From: a virus
Length of the DNA stretch: 50,518 bases
IMG/VR virus record: IMGVR_UViG_3300042402_000227
Coordinates: 1 to 50,518 of that record
Direction: 5' to 3' (one strand)
The translations under genes were made by a program, and so were the position numbers. The notes under the pieces are model-generated. The model searched no databases. It was given only the letters and a program-made list of their open reading frames with translations, and was not told the DNA's origin. Shown here one piece after another: positions 36,231 through 45,146 of this stretch (its first letter is position 1; the number at the start of each line of letters is the position of its first letter).

Positions 36231-39200
36231 TTATGCGTTGCCTGTCACTACCCTAGTGGTTATTGAACTAACCGTAGTATTGCTTGTGCTTGCAGAATTC
36301 GTGTTTGACGATGCATTACCATATATAGCCAATGCCACAGCAGGGAATTCTTCATTTAGTTTCACTATCTTATCTTGTGCCGCTGTATATTCTGCGATTG
36401 CTGAGTCATATCCTGCTTTGGCTATATCGATTCCCGGATCGCCTGCAGGAAGATTTTGCTGGGCCTTGAGATATTTGTCTAGTTCATCTATCATTTTGCT
36501 TTCTGCTTTGTTAGATTCTATCAACAATTCACCTTGTTTTACGATATAATCAAACTTTTGCTTTTCAAAATCTTCGATCTTGCTCTTAGCGGCCTCACTC
36601 ACTTCTCCGAAATTAGGAGCAGGTATATCAGGATCTCCCAACTGACTTGTTATAGCCCCTGTTATGCTACTTCTATCTGTAGTATTGAGTGCAATGCTAG
36701 GTACCTTGATTCCAGATCCGGCGCTTGCTATAGATCCTAATGCACTTTGCAATTCAGCGGCTGCGCCAGCCGGTAAGCCTGATGTGACTAATGATGTCAA
36801 TGAGTCTGCGGTACCCTGTGCTTTAGCAAGTAAGTCATTTGCTTTACCAGTCAATCCACCTGCTATATTATTAAGTTTGTCTGTTGATGCACCTGCTATG
36901 GCTGACTTCAAATCACCTATACCAGGCATGCTAGGTACCGCTCCTTTAGCGAGATTAGTGATGCTTGATACGGCTGCTTGCCCGCCCGGTAGATTTGACA
37001 AACCGCTAGCAATTGTTGATGTTGCCGCGGCTACTGCTCCACCCTTAGCAGCCGCAGCCGAAGTCAATGCCGCGGCTCCGGACGATATTGATCCAGCAAA
37101 TGCTGTGGCTGCTGTCTCTACTGATTTGCCTGCGCTTGATAATAAGTCTTTACCGGATCCTATTAATGATGATGTAGATGTACCACCACTAGCGGCTTGC
37201 ATTAAACTATCTGCAACACTGCCTGCTGATGGTAACAATTTACTAGCGCCTCCCAAGATGCTACTTGCGGCACCACTGGCTGCTCCGCTTATCACACCAC
37301 CTAGTGCGGGGCCTACGGCTTTGCTTACTGCTCCACTTACAGCAGAAGATATGGCTGAACCAACTTTTCCTGTAGCCATGCTAGCAAGTTGACTACCCGA
37401 CCCTGTTAGTCCCTGAGATACTGCATCTTTTAAGCCTGATGCTTTGCTTGCTAATGAACCTGCGGCTTGTGACAACTCATTCGTTGCGCTTGATGCGCCT
37501 GCTTCAACAGTGGCTTCTGCGGCCTTCTTAGCCAATGCTGTTAAGTTTTGTGGCACTCCTGCTTCCATAGGCTTGAATGAAGAGGCTATCGCGCTGAATG
37601 CCCCTGCTGCCAAGCCTTTCGCTTGATCAGCCACTGCCTCAAGACTAGGTGATTTGACTGCGGCTTCTACAGAACTTTGTAATCCAGACAATGCGCCGGA
37701 TATTCCTTCGCCTACTGAGGCAGCAAAATTACCTGCTGATATATCTTTCATCACTGAATCTAATTTTCCTGCAGGTAAGTTTGGTAGTCCTGGTATAGAA
37801 CCTGCCGCACTCTTGATGGCATCGACTGTTGCGCCTACACCATTCTTTGCGGCGCTCATGACCATACCGCCTAGTTGACTTGCCGTCTCATTACCTGTTA
37901 TAGCGCCACTTCCTTGTAGAGCAGTTTGTGCTTGTTGTAAATTAGTAGTCAAAGCCTTAGCCTGTGCCTCTACACTACCTACTAAACTTCCTAAATCTTT
38001 GGCTCCATCTTTTCCGGTAAACAAGTTGTTTGGCATGCTTGCCGCTATATTACCAGTAGCCGATGCCAAACTAGTTACTAGCGCGGCAGAGCCTTGTTTG
38101 ATAGTGCCTGCTTGTTCTAAGGCTTTAGAAGTTAGAGCAAATTTACCTACACCTACTTCTGTTCCGGCGGCTGTTTGCGCAATTGCTGTGCCTTTACTTA
38201 CCGCATCTTTTAATGGTCCGGCAGCAGCCGCTTGTGCTACTGCTCCTGAAATTGCCTGAGTCGCTTGAGGAGTTAATGCCTTACTTGCTCCACCAACTGA
38301 TGGAGCAGTCGCGGCTGATGCTGTGGTTACAGGGTTATCTAGAGATGCAGCCGCGACAGTATTTGTTTGTTGTACGCTTGTGGCAGGTGATGCCGGCAAT
38401 GCGCTACTTGCATTCAAGTCGGTCTTGACATCTACGCCTTGACCTGCATTAGCCCATGGTGCATGAGCAGGTGCTCTGCTTGTGATACTGACTAATTTTG
38501 CAGGAGCCGCTAAGAAACCTTTTTCTTGATCGAATAATGTATCTGTGTGCAATGTCTTATCGATAGCAGGAACTTCAGCAGGCTGTGTTGATGTTTTACC
38601 GCTATTCAAATTAACTTTGCTACCATTGACAAACGCTTCTGCTCCACTTGCCATACTTGCTTGTCCACCTGAGTTGACACTATATGCCCCACCCACTTTA
38701 GTAGTATGTTTACCAGTAGTGAAAGTCTGATGATCTGCGCCAGTTCTTTGTTTAAATTCTTTTTCACTATTGATGTGAATATTCTCGCCTTGTATGTTTA
38801 GATTTTTTGTAGCATGTATGTTTACATTGTTATCGGCATGTAAATTTAAATCACCTTGTGTGCGCAAGTTGATTGAGTTAGTCGAATAGATATCAACAGT
38901 TCCTTCTTTACCTAATTCGATATAACTTTGTCCATTACTATGAAGTACCATCAATGTCTGACCGTCATCGCTCATCAATATCTGATGACCAAGTGCTGTT
39001 CTTATTCTTACTAGTTGGTCGCGACCAATTATGTCACCGTCATCCATGACGATGCTATGACCACCTCTGCGTGATACTACACGGAGTTCTTTGCTTTTAT
39101 CTGCCTTTAAGTTTTCTGCTACAGATGTATCATCAAATCCACCTTCATAGATAGGACGACCCGGAGTGCTGACACCCCAACCAACTCTTGAGGGACTTTC

Positions 39201-39839
39201 ACGCTGGCTACTAGAACTGATGGGGCCGCGAATAGGATCACGCAATATACCCTGCTGGAACATTATAGTTGCGCTATAACTATGTACAGGCTTGGCTGCT
39301 GTCAAATATTCACTGCTATCAGCAACATCTTTATTGTTAGTATTGATGTTTGTTACTGGTAATCTTTTAGCACCACCATAACTTTTTGCTTCGCCTTCGT
39401 TTGGTATGATATTATCAGTAGCACCTATAGCAGGAACCATTTGCAATGCCTCTGGTTGCATGACGCAACCAACATAATAGCCATAGTTCATGTCACCATC
39501 AACGAACAAGCATAATACAGTTGTTCCAATATCAGGTGGACTCATCCACATACCATAACTGCTTGGATTAGTCTTAAATGTACCTAATTCAGTGTCGCCT
39601 GCGTCCGGTCTCGTCACACCATAGAAGGGACTGAGCATAGTGACTGGGCGCCAGTTATCTTTGTTCTCAGGGTCAAGACCACTATTGTCTGTGATATAGA
39701 CCATGATCTGACCGCTACGCTTAGGATCGACATTATCTTTGACGATGCCTAATGCAGGCACCATGCGTGGGTTGGCACCACCTGCGTCAGGACTACTTCT
39801 CTTAAGAGGACCTTTTGGTTTGATTACATCTTGTGCCAT
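36231..39839 (-). CDS. gp5: Baseplate central spike protein gp5 (VgrG-like) with long Ala/Gly/Ser-rich extension
   Basis: A 1,202-aa protein. Residues about 25-130 form the OB-fold (MVPALGIVKDNVDPKRSG, MWMSPPDIGTTVLCLF, GDMNYGYYVGC). Residues about 268-365 form a triple-stranded beta-helix spike (IRTALGHQILMSDDG, then INLRTQGDLNLHADNNVN and IHATKNLNIQG). No lysozyme domain is seen between them, unlike T4 gp5. After the spike come about 600 residues very rich in Ala, Gly and Ser (about 460-1066) and a charged coiled-coil-like segment near 1085-1170. In T4, gp5 with gp27 forms the membrane-piercing device. The ATG at 39839 has GGGGGTGG upstream. Confidence 0.85.
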   Translation of the reverse strand: MAQDVIKPKGPLKRSSPDAGGANPRMVPALGIVKDNVDPKRSGQIMVYITDNSGLDPENKDNWRPVTMLSPFYGVTRPDAGDTELGTFKTNPSSYGMWMSPPDIGTTVLCLFVDGDMNYGYYVGCVMQPEALQMVPAIGATDNIIPNEGEAKSYGGAKRLPVTNINTNNKDVADSSEYLTAAKPVHSYSATIMFQQGILRDPIRGPISSSSQRESPSRVGWGVSTPGRPIYEGGFDDTSVAENLKADKSKELRVVSRRGGHSIVMDDGDIIGRDQLVRIRTALGHQILMSDDGQTLMVLHSNGQSYIELGKEGTVDIYSTNSINLRTQGDLNLHADNNVNIHATKNLNIQGENIHINSEKEFKQRTGADHQTFTTGKHTTKVGGAYSVNSGGQASMASGAEAFVNGSKVNLNSGKTSTQPAEVPAIDKTLHTDTLFDQEKGFLAAPAKLVSITSRAPAHAPWANAGQGVDVKTDLNASSALPASPATSVQQTNTVAAASLDNPVTTASAATAPSVGGASKALTPQATQAISGAVAQAAAAGPLKDAVSKGTAIAQTAAGTEVGVGKFALTSKALEQAGTIKQGSAALVTSLASATGNIAASMPNNLFTGKDGAKDLGSLVGSVEAQAKALTTNLQQAQTALQGSGAITGNETASQLGGMVMSAAKNGVGATVDAIKSAAGSIPGLPNLPAGKLDSVMKDISAGNFAASVGEGISGALSGLQSSVEAAVKSPSLEAVADQAKGLAAGAFSAIASSFKPMEAGVPQNLTALAKKAAEATVEAGASSATNELSQAAGSLASKASGLKDAVSQGLTGSGSQLASMATGKVGSAISSAVSGAVSKAVGPALGGVISGAASGAASSILGGASKLLPSAGSVADSLMQAASGGTSTSSLIGSGKDLLSSAGKSVETAATAFAGSISSGAAALTSAAAAKGGAVAAATSTIASGLSNLPGGQAAVSSITNLAKGAVPSMPGIGDLKSAIAGASTDKLNNIAGGLTGKANDLLAKAQGTADSLTSLVTSGLPAGAAAELQSALGSIASAGSGIKVPSIALNTTDRSSITGAITSQLGDPDIPAPNFGEVSEAAKSKIEDFEKQKFDYIVKQGELLIESNKAESKMIDELDKYLKAQQNLPAGDPGIDIAKAGYDSAIAEYTAAQDKIVKLNEEFPAVALAIYGNASSNTNSASTSNTTVSSITTRVVTGNA

Positions 39840-39843
39840 TTAA

Positions 39844-42234
39844 TTATCCACCCCCTCTCGGGTTACCATCTAAGCCTTTCAAAGTTCCTTTTTCTAAACC
39901 GGTGTTAGGATTTTGATCGTCATTTGCCGGAGAAGGAGTTGCTGTAGTTGGACTTGAGCCTGAAGGAGTATCATCAGTGATATCCTCTGCTGTATCAAAC
40001 TGTGTACCTCCTAAATCTAAGACCTGTTCGAATTTACCATTGCTAAATGTGCTATGAACTTTCAGAACTTCCCAGATTAATGCTCCTTGCACCATATCTT
40101 TTATGTATTGCGGATAATTCAAGAAAAATATATTTTCATTGATTTCCATCAATCCTGTGCTATGTTTATAATCAACTGCCTCTTTAAATGCAACTTCAAT
40201 GAAGACTTGTCCACCATTGGCACTTATCGTATATCCATCAGTGTCGTAAAATTTATTGTATAATTCTTGTATCGATGTGGTAGCATCACGCACTAAGAAA
40301 TCGGGATCACCCAATATTTTAAGTTTGCCATTTGAATAAGCACCTATATCGTGCAAACTAGTGACTATGCTATTCTGAACTTCAAGACCAACTGCTAATG
40401 TTCCTGTTCTATCTCCGGGAGATTTCACTCCTGTTTTTACAGAAGTACCACCTGCTTTCGCTGTACCTGCACTAGTATCTTTTTGTCCCGGCGGCGGGGC
40501 ATCTGCTTTTTGTCCTGTATTTCCCGCAGTAGTCTTGGTGTTGCCTGTAGATGATCCAGATGAAGTTGGTGTGGCTGTTTGCCCTTCTCTTTCTGCTCCA
40601 GGATTAGAACTCTTTGCTAAACTAGTAAAGTCTTGTTCTTCAATACCTAACACGGTATTGAAATAAAGATTATCGAATGTCAATTGATAATCAAGTATCT
40701 CGCTATTTTGTCCGGTGAACCAATAATCATATCTTTTATGACAACCATAATATCTTGACATGTTAGGTGCGTATGGTGTCGCTACGCTAGGTATCTCGTA
40801 TACTGCTATGATGAATTCTTGCTCGTAAGCCCAATCACCTATTTTTGTGTCCCAAGTGCATTTCACTATATTAGAATTAACGCTGAACCATGCTAACGGT
40901 AAAGGATTCTCTCGCTTGACTTGAGGGTTATTCTTTTGTTTAATGTCTGGTTCTTTGGTGTTTGCATATATCGTCTTCAAAGCATTTGCCATATATGCGC
41001 TTCTTTTAATAATGATCTCAATGGCTTGCACTATTGAAGTATCGTTATTGACGACTATCATGCGTTCATTTGGATCAGGTGGTTTAGCACTTTTAGCATC
41101 AGTTGATTCAGATGTTGTGGCAGCGCCTGAACCCGGCCATTTGATCTTGTCTAAATCTGCTTGCGTGACCATGCTGGCTTTACCGATCCTATTCTCAGCA
41201 TCACCTACATATTTGATAGAATATTTGTTTGGCACCATAGCATCAGCAGGATTCTTGTTGGTCTTTTCTATTTCCATTTGATTTAATTTTGTTATTAAAC
41301 CATCAGGACCCTGCAATGCATCATTTACTGATTTGCCTTGCACTTTAACACCAGTGGGTATTCTGCCTCTTTTTGTACCTAATAATGCCTGTGCGTTGAT
41401 ACTCACCGCTTCAACATTGTATACTACGGTCTTACCATCAAGTTTAAACTTGATGTTAGAGATTTCCATATCATAATAATTTTCGAACAATGCGTCTGAA
41501 CCTGCAGGATCTATGGGTTCACCGAACACCTTATCTTGAGGTTTGATAAGATTTCCATTAATATCATAGCCGTAGAATCTTATACCTAATATAAAAATGT
41601 TTTTAAACTGATTACTTTGATCTTTATATGAAGTGCTATCGCTATATGCTTTTAATGCGTCACCTGCTCGTTTAAGATTGGTTAAAAAACTAAATCCATA
41701 TGGTTCAGTGATTTGAAAATTTATAGTAGAGACTGCGCTAGTATCTGTGCCTGTTCCTTTTGAACCCATCAATGTCTCAAATCTTAGATTATCAATATAA
41801 TAATCTAACTGAAAGCCAGGTGCTCTGCGCTGTGTGGTGTTGTTTATGCCACCGCTTTGTGCTATCACATATGCTCCTGCTCCTGCGCCTGTAGGATTCG
41901 CATCGCTCACAGGACCTGCAGTTTTTAATGCGTCGATGTTCTTTCTACCAGTATTGACAAACTCTGCATAAGCGTCCGGAGTTATCATATACCAAGATAT
42001 CTGATAAGTGTAACTTGCTAATTTAGATAGTGGGTTGTATAATCTTTTTCCGGGTCTCTCAGAACCGCCCATGCCAGCGGGGCCAGGACTTGCGGCAGTG
42101 CCAGTGGCTACTCCTGTACTAGAAATATTAGTTGCTACTGACGATCCTGCAGGAATAACATTTTGTTTTTGATTTAAGTATGATACTGCTAGGTTATTAA
42201 GATCGTCATCAACCTGATTAACACTTATTGCCAT
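39844..42234 (-). CDS. Baseplate hub-like structural protein, 796 aa
   Basis: A 796-aa protein without a certain T4 counterpart. After a Ser/Thr/Gly-rich start it has LYNPLSKLASYTYQISWYM, then YVIAQSGGINN, PGFQLDYYIDNLRFETL and EPYGFSFLTNL, a set I recall from structural proteins of marine T4-like phages. A low-complexity linker rich in Thr, Gly and Pro (about 540-600, with PPPGQKD) separates a C-terminal domain ending VHSTFSNGKFEQVLDLGG, a strand motif seen in hub and tail proteins. It lies directly before the gp5 spike, where a gp27-type hub partner would fit, but that is inference from position. The ATG overlaps nothing and follows the gp53 stop by three bases. Confidence 0.6.
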   Translation of the reverse strand: MAISVNQVDDDLNNLAVSYLNQKQNVIPAGSSVATNISSTGVATGTAASPGPAGMGGSERPGKRLYNPLSKLASYTYQISWYMITPDAYAEFVNTGRKNIDALKTAGPVSDANPTGAGAGAYVIAQSGGINNTTQRRAPGFQLDYYIDNLRFETLMGSKGTGTDTSAVSTINFQITEPYGFSFLTNLKRAGDALKAYSDSTSYKDQSNQFKNIFILGIRFYGYDINGNLIKPQDKVFGEPIDPAGSDALFENYYDMEISNIKFKLDGKTVVYNVEAVSINAQALLGTKRGRIPTGVKVQGKSVNDALQGPDGLITKLNQMEIEKTNKNPADAMVPNKYSIKYVGDAENRIGKASMVTQADLDKIKWPGSGAATTSESTDAKSAKPPDPNERMIVVNNDTSIVQAIEIIIKRSAYMANALKTIYANTKEPDIKQKNNPQVKRENPLPLAWFSVNSNIVKCTWDTKIGDWAYEQEFIIAVYEIPSVATPYAPNMSRYYGCHKRYDYWFTGQNSEILDYQLTFDNLYFNTVLGIEEQDFTSLAKSSNPGAEREGQTATPTSSGSSTGNTKTTAGNTGQKADAPPPGQKDTSAGTAKAGGTSVKTGVKSPGDRTGTLAVGLEVQNSIVTSLHDIGAYSNGKLKILGDPDFLVRDATTSIQELYNKFYDTDGYTISANGGQVFIEVAFKEAVDYKHSTGLMEINENIFFLNYPQYIKDMVQGALIWEVLKVHSTFSNGKFEQVLDLGGTQFDTAEDITDDTPSGSSPTTATPSPANDDQNPNTGLEKGTLKGLDGNPRGGG

Positions 42235-42237
42235 TTA

Positions 42238-42552
42238 TTATATACCCAATGCTTGTTTCAGTGTATCCATAGTAGGTACATATAACTCAGTACCAGTAAC
42301 AAAATTAAAATATGGATCTGGCCCTAATCGATTAGGGTTTCTAGCGGCGAACACCCACCACAAACGAGGATCACCATACAAATCAAAGGCTAACATATCA
42401 GGACGATATTGATAAACTTCTGCTAGTATGATTTGTATATCGCTAGGCTGGCTAGGTATAGGTCTGTTGACCATGAAGTCTAAAAACTTTTTATTAAAGA
42501 TTTCAGTTTCTTTATATGGGCTAGTTCTAGGATATATCGCATTGCTTGCCAT
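42238..42552 (-). CDS. gp53: Baseplate wedge protein gp53
   Basis: A 104-aa wedge protein. The pattern YQYRPDMLAFDLYGDPRLWW followed by VFAARNPNRL is diagnostic of gp53 in T4-like phages, where it joins neighbouring wedges. I start it at ATG 42552, which shares a base with the preceding stop (TAATG) and has GGAGGA about 9 nt upstream; a TTG two codons earlier is less likely. T4 gp53 is longer (196 aa), so this is a minimal form, as in other marine relatives. Confidence 0.85.
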   Translation of the reverse strand: MASNAIYPRTSPYKETEIFNKKFLDFMVNRPIPSQPSDIQIILAEVYQYRPDMLAFDLYGDPRLWWVFAARNPNRLGPDPYFNFVTGTELYVPTMDTLKQALGI

Positions 42553-44057
42553 TACCAAATTCCTCCGCCTGCGTTCTTGACGCCATTTAACAATTTACCG
42601 CTAGCATAATCTTTGACGCTGAATCTATTGCTAATGTCATATCTACTTACTATCGGTACTGCGCTTATGCTAATATTAATCTTTGTAGGTACATAAGTAG
42701 GATCTTTAGTACCTGGAGGCACAGTTGAATTAAATCCTGTATCATTCTGTGACCCGTTGAAAGATGGACCTGCTAATATGCCGCCGGGAATAACTTTCTT
42801 CAATATACTCTGTGCTGTACCACCCAATTTACTTACTGCGTTTTGTGCTAATCGTTCTGCTACTGCTTGAAATGGACCTGATCTTTTAGATTTTTTAGGG
42901 TCACCGCTCGGTGCTCTGTTGACCCCGGCACCTGCTGTTATCGCTCCGGCTCGAATATAATCAACATCAGTAGGTAAGTTATAACTAAAACTTGTTATGG
43001 CTAATGGATGTGCATTGAATTGAAACTCACCCAATCCAAAAAGATAACAGAGCGGAGGTGGTGTGCCTGGTTTTGGAAATTGATCTTGTCCATAAAACAT
43101 CTTTGTCACGCTACGGAAAAAATGAATTACTGCTAGTACATAATTTGCTTCTTCAGTATCCTGCGCTGTAAAGTCGCAGGTTATGCTAAGTGAATCTACT
43201 GAACTACCTTCATATTGAAATAATTTATAGTTGCTATGCGCCGGTTGAGTTGGACTATAACTGGCAGCATAGTTAACTGAGATAGCAGGAGTATATGGAA
43301 ATATCACTCCGTCAGTAGCAGCCAACGGTGCTAGTATGCCCGGGGTGTCTGAATAGTATAGATATTTTGCTTGCGCCGCGCCAGGACTCAATGCTAGTCT
43401 AACACGCCAGTCTTTACGCTGTTTGAAGTTAGTAGTATCTTGTAATGTAGCCTGCGCTCTTGTGTTTTTGATGTCACCAGAAAGACCTCTATTAGTATTA
43501 CCTGCGGCAGGGTCTGTTGCTGGTACCGGGGTATATGGTTCACCTGTCTCAGGGTTGATCGCTTGTCCGGTTTTTACACCGGGATCTGTTTTTATGTTTA
43601 ACTTTTCAGGTGTTGATTTGGCTAGTGCTTCTTGTTTAGCAATTTCATCAGGATCGGTTGGTACTGCTACAGGTGCGGGCACTGTTGTTGTGGGCTTGGT
43701 TGCGGCTTCCCCCTCACCTGCTGTTCCGGGAGTACCTGTGCCTGAGTTATTCTCTTTCTTGGTTGCTTCTTCTGCTTCAAATCTTTCTATTAAATTTGTA
43801 AAATTACTTACTCTAGTATTTTGCTCATCTCTCTGTAACAGTAAATTTGTCTTTTCAGCAGATAATCCTGCTATCTCAGCATCCCTAGCTAGGTTTATAG
43901 GATCGTTAGGATTGTAATTAGGTGATTCCTGGTCTCTTGCTCGTTGTTTTCTTAATTCTAGAACTCTTTTTTCCAGTGCTGAATACTGGGCTCCATATTC
44001 GGCGGCTAATTGTTTAGCCTCCGCCAAGAGTTTTCTATATTCATCTAAACTGGCCAT
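42552..44057 (-). CDS. Baseplate/tail-tube cap protein, gp48-like
   Basis: A 501-aa protein in three parts. Residues 1-100 are a long coiled coil (ALEKRVLELRKQRARDQE, KTNLLLQRDEQNTRV). Residues about 105-215 are a Gly/Thr/Pro-rich linker. The C-terminal 285 residues contain VIFPYTPAISVNYAASYSP, THFTAQD-type strands (SLSITCDFTAQDTEEANYV), HFFRSVTKMFYG and CYLFGLGEFQFNAHPL, which match what I know of gp48-type tail-tube caps in marine T4-like phages. gp54-like is the main alternative. An N-terminal coiled coil fused to this domain is unusual. First gene of the leftward late operon; CAGGA precedes the ATG at 44057. Confidence 0.6.
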   Translation of the reverse strand: MASLDEYRKLLAEAKQLAAEYGAQYSALEKRVLELRKQRARDQESPNYNPNDPINLARDAEIAGLSAEKTNLLLQRDEQNTRVSNFTNLIERFEAEEATKKENNSGTGTPGTAGEGEAATKPTTTVPAPVAVPTDPDEIAKQEALAKSTPEKLNIKTDPGVKTGQAINPETGEPYTPVPATDPAAGNTNRGLSGDIKNTRAQATLQDTTNFKQRKDWRVRLALSPGAAQAKYLYYSDTPGILAPLAATDGVIFPYTPAISVNYAASYSPTQPAHSNYKLFQYEGSSVDSLSITCDFTAQDTEEANYVLAVIHFFRSVTKMFYGQDQFPKPGTPPPLCYLFGLGEFQFNAHPLAITSFSYNLPTDVDYIRAGAITAGAGVNRAPSGDPKKSKRSGPFQAVAERLAQNAVSKLGGTAQSILKKVIPGGILAGPSFNGSQNDTGFNSTVPPGTKDPTYVPTKINISISAVPIVSRYDISNRFSVKDYASGKLLNGVKNAGGGIW

Positions 44058-44106
44058 AAGTTATCCTGTAGTAAAAAGAGACCGCATAAATAGCATGTCT
44101 GTGTAT

Positions 44107-44114
44107 TATTTATC
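44107..44114 (-). promoter_or_regulatory. Late promoter GATAAATA for the baseplate operon
   Basis: Minus-strand GATAAATA in the divergent control region. Predicted transcription start is near 44101, giving a leader of about 44 nt with AGGA before the ATG at 44057. No separate promoter was seen before gp53, the hub-like gene or gp5, so this site probably serves all four. Confidence 0.65.
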
Positions 44115-44146
44115 GCCCTGAAAATCACCGTTTTTGTAATATAGGC

Positions 44147-44175
44147 TTGACATAATCTGCCAGGCCGTGTATCAT
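44147..44175 (+). promoter_or_regulatory. Sigma70-type promoter for the gp55 operon
   Basis: TTGACA at 44147-44152 and TATCAT at 44170-44175 are separated by exactly 17 bases: a perfect -35 and a one-mismatch -10 box of the host housekeeping type. Transcription would start near 44182, about 20 nt before the gp55 ATG. It is back to back with the leftward late promoter at 44107-44114. A plus-strand CATAAATA at 44085-44092 might add late expression, with low certainty. Confidence 0.75.
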
Positions 44176-44202
44176 TTACGCAACACAATTACAAGAGGAA
44201 CT

Positions 44203-45102
44203 ATGTCTATAACAACAAAGAAGCCAGTCAATTATCTAAACAATAAAGATATCTTAAAAGAGATACATGCCAGCAAGTCAAGTTACTGCTGTTTTTCAAA
44301 GCAAGAGTATCATCAATATGATCTAATCGTAGATACCCCGCAGAATTCATTAGAAAAATCATTAGAGCAAATCACAAAGCCCAAAAACATCAAGGCTGCT
44401 AAAGAAATCAGAGCCGCACGAATTTTGGCACAGACCGGCGAAGAAGTAAAACTCAAAGACATTCCAGTAACAGATTTAGTTTTCCGTGTCATGACCTGGG
44501 AACATATCCCCATGAATCCAAAGCAACCAAGAAAAGTCGTAGTAAAGAAAACCGCTAAAGATATCTTGGAATTTGATGATATAGATGAAGATAGCCTCTT
44601 TGCAGACTTGGAAGACGAAAAGACCAAAGATGAAGTCGATGACATGGTTCATGTCAAGGTTAACTTCCCGCCATTCCAACATTATAAGATTGATGAAACC
44701 GGTAGCGCAGTATGTGTTGGCAAGAGCCACTGGACAGGTGGTGTCAAGACCGGAGAATTCAGCAAGGATCATGGTAAGATCACAGACAAACTAGCCCGTA
44801 TGTTCATCATGCTTTGTGAAAAGTATGCCATGAAATATAATTGGCGTGGCTACACATACAATGATGAAATGCGCAACAGTGCCATTCTACAGTTGACTTA
44901 TGTTGGATTGCGTTTCAATGAAGCGAAATCGGCAAACCCATTCGCTTACTACACAGCCGCTATCACAAATAGTTTCTGCCGTGTATTGAATACCGAAAAG
45001 CGTAATCAAAACATCCGTGATGACATCCTTGAGATGAACGGCTTGAACCCAAGTTACACAAGGCAGATGTCCGGTGCCAAGTTTGATAGTTACGAAGAAT
45101 AA
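44203..45102 (+). CDS. gp55: Late-transcription sigma factor gp55
   Basis: A 299-aa protein from ATG at 44203, supported by AGAGGA just upstream; an earlier in-frame GTG at 44167 lies inside the promoter. The C-terminal half has the gp55 sigma signature: YNWRGYTYNDEMRNSAI, then RFNEAKSANPFAYYTAAITN and SFCRVLNTEKRNQN, corresponding to the sigma region 2-like core that recognises the late -10 motif. The N-terminal half is charged and Lys/Glu/Asp-rich and longer than in T4 (185 aa total). In T4, gp55 acts with gp33 and the sliding clamp to direct host RNA polymerase to TATAAATA sites; this window has several such sites before virion genes. Confidence 0.88.
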   Translation: MSITTKKPVNYLNNKDILKEIHASKSSYCCFSKQEYHQYDLIVDTPQNSLEKSLEQITKPKNIKAAKEIRAARILAQTGEEVKLKDIPVTDLVFRVMTWEHIPMNPKQPRKVVVKKTAKDILEFDDIDEDSLFADLEDEKTKDEVDDMVHVKVNFPPFQHYKIDETGSAVCVGKSHWTGGVKTGEFSKDHGKITDKLARMFIMLCEKYAMKYNWRGYTYNDEMRNSAILQLTYVGLRFNEAKSANPFAYYTAAITNSFCRVLNTEKRNQNIRDDILEMNGLNPSYTRQMSGAKFDSYEE

Positions 45103-45130
45103 CCATAACAATTGCTATTTTAACATAAAC

Positions 45131-45143
45131 GATATAAAATATC
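45131..45143 (+). promoter_or_regulatory. Inverted repeat before gp47
   Basis: GATAT-AAA-ATATC lies three bases before the gp47 ATG, where a Shine-Dalgarno sequence would be expected and none is present. It could be a translational operator or part of a weak promoter (TTGCTA at 45112, 17 nt, TAAAAT at 45135). AT-rich sequence makes chance a fair alternative. Confidence 0.3.
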
Positions 45144-45146
45144 TGA

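Noticed and set aside
36664-37392. Long plus-strand open frame (242 codons) opposite the gp5-like gene
   Set aside because: It mirrors the Ala/Gly/Ser-rich codons of the spike extension; composition alone keeps the opposite strand open. No ribosome site or family resemblance.
43423-43917. Plus-strand open frame of 164 codons opposite the gp48-like gene
   Set aside because: It lies fully inside a gene with clear structural motifs and reads as low-complexity Val/Ala/Ser sequence.
44167-44202. Extended gp55 start at a GTG codon
   Set aside because: This would put the start codon inside the sigma70 promoter; the ATG at 44203 has AGAGGA upstream.
44313-44772. Minus-strand open frames opposite gp55
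   Set aside because: They lie inside the gp55 coding region, have no recognisable motif or upstream ribosome site, and are shadows of its codons.
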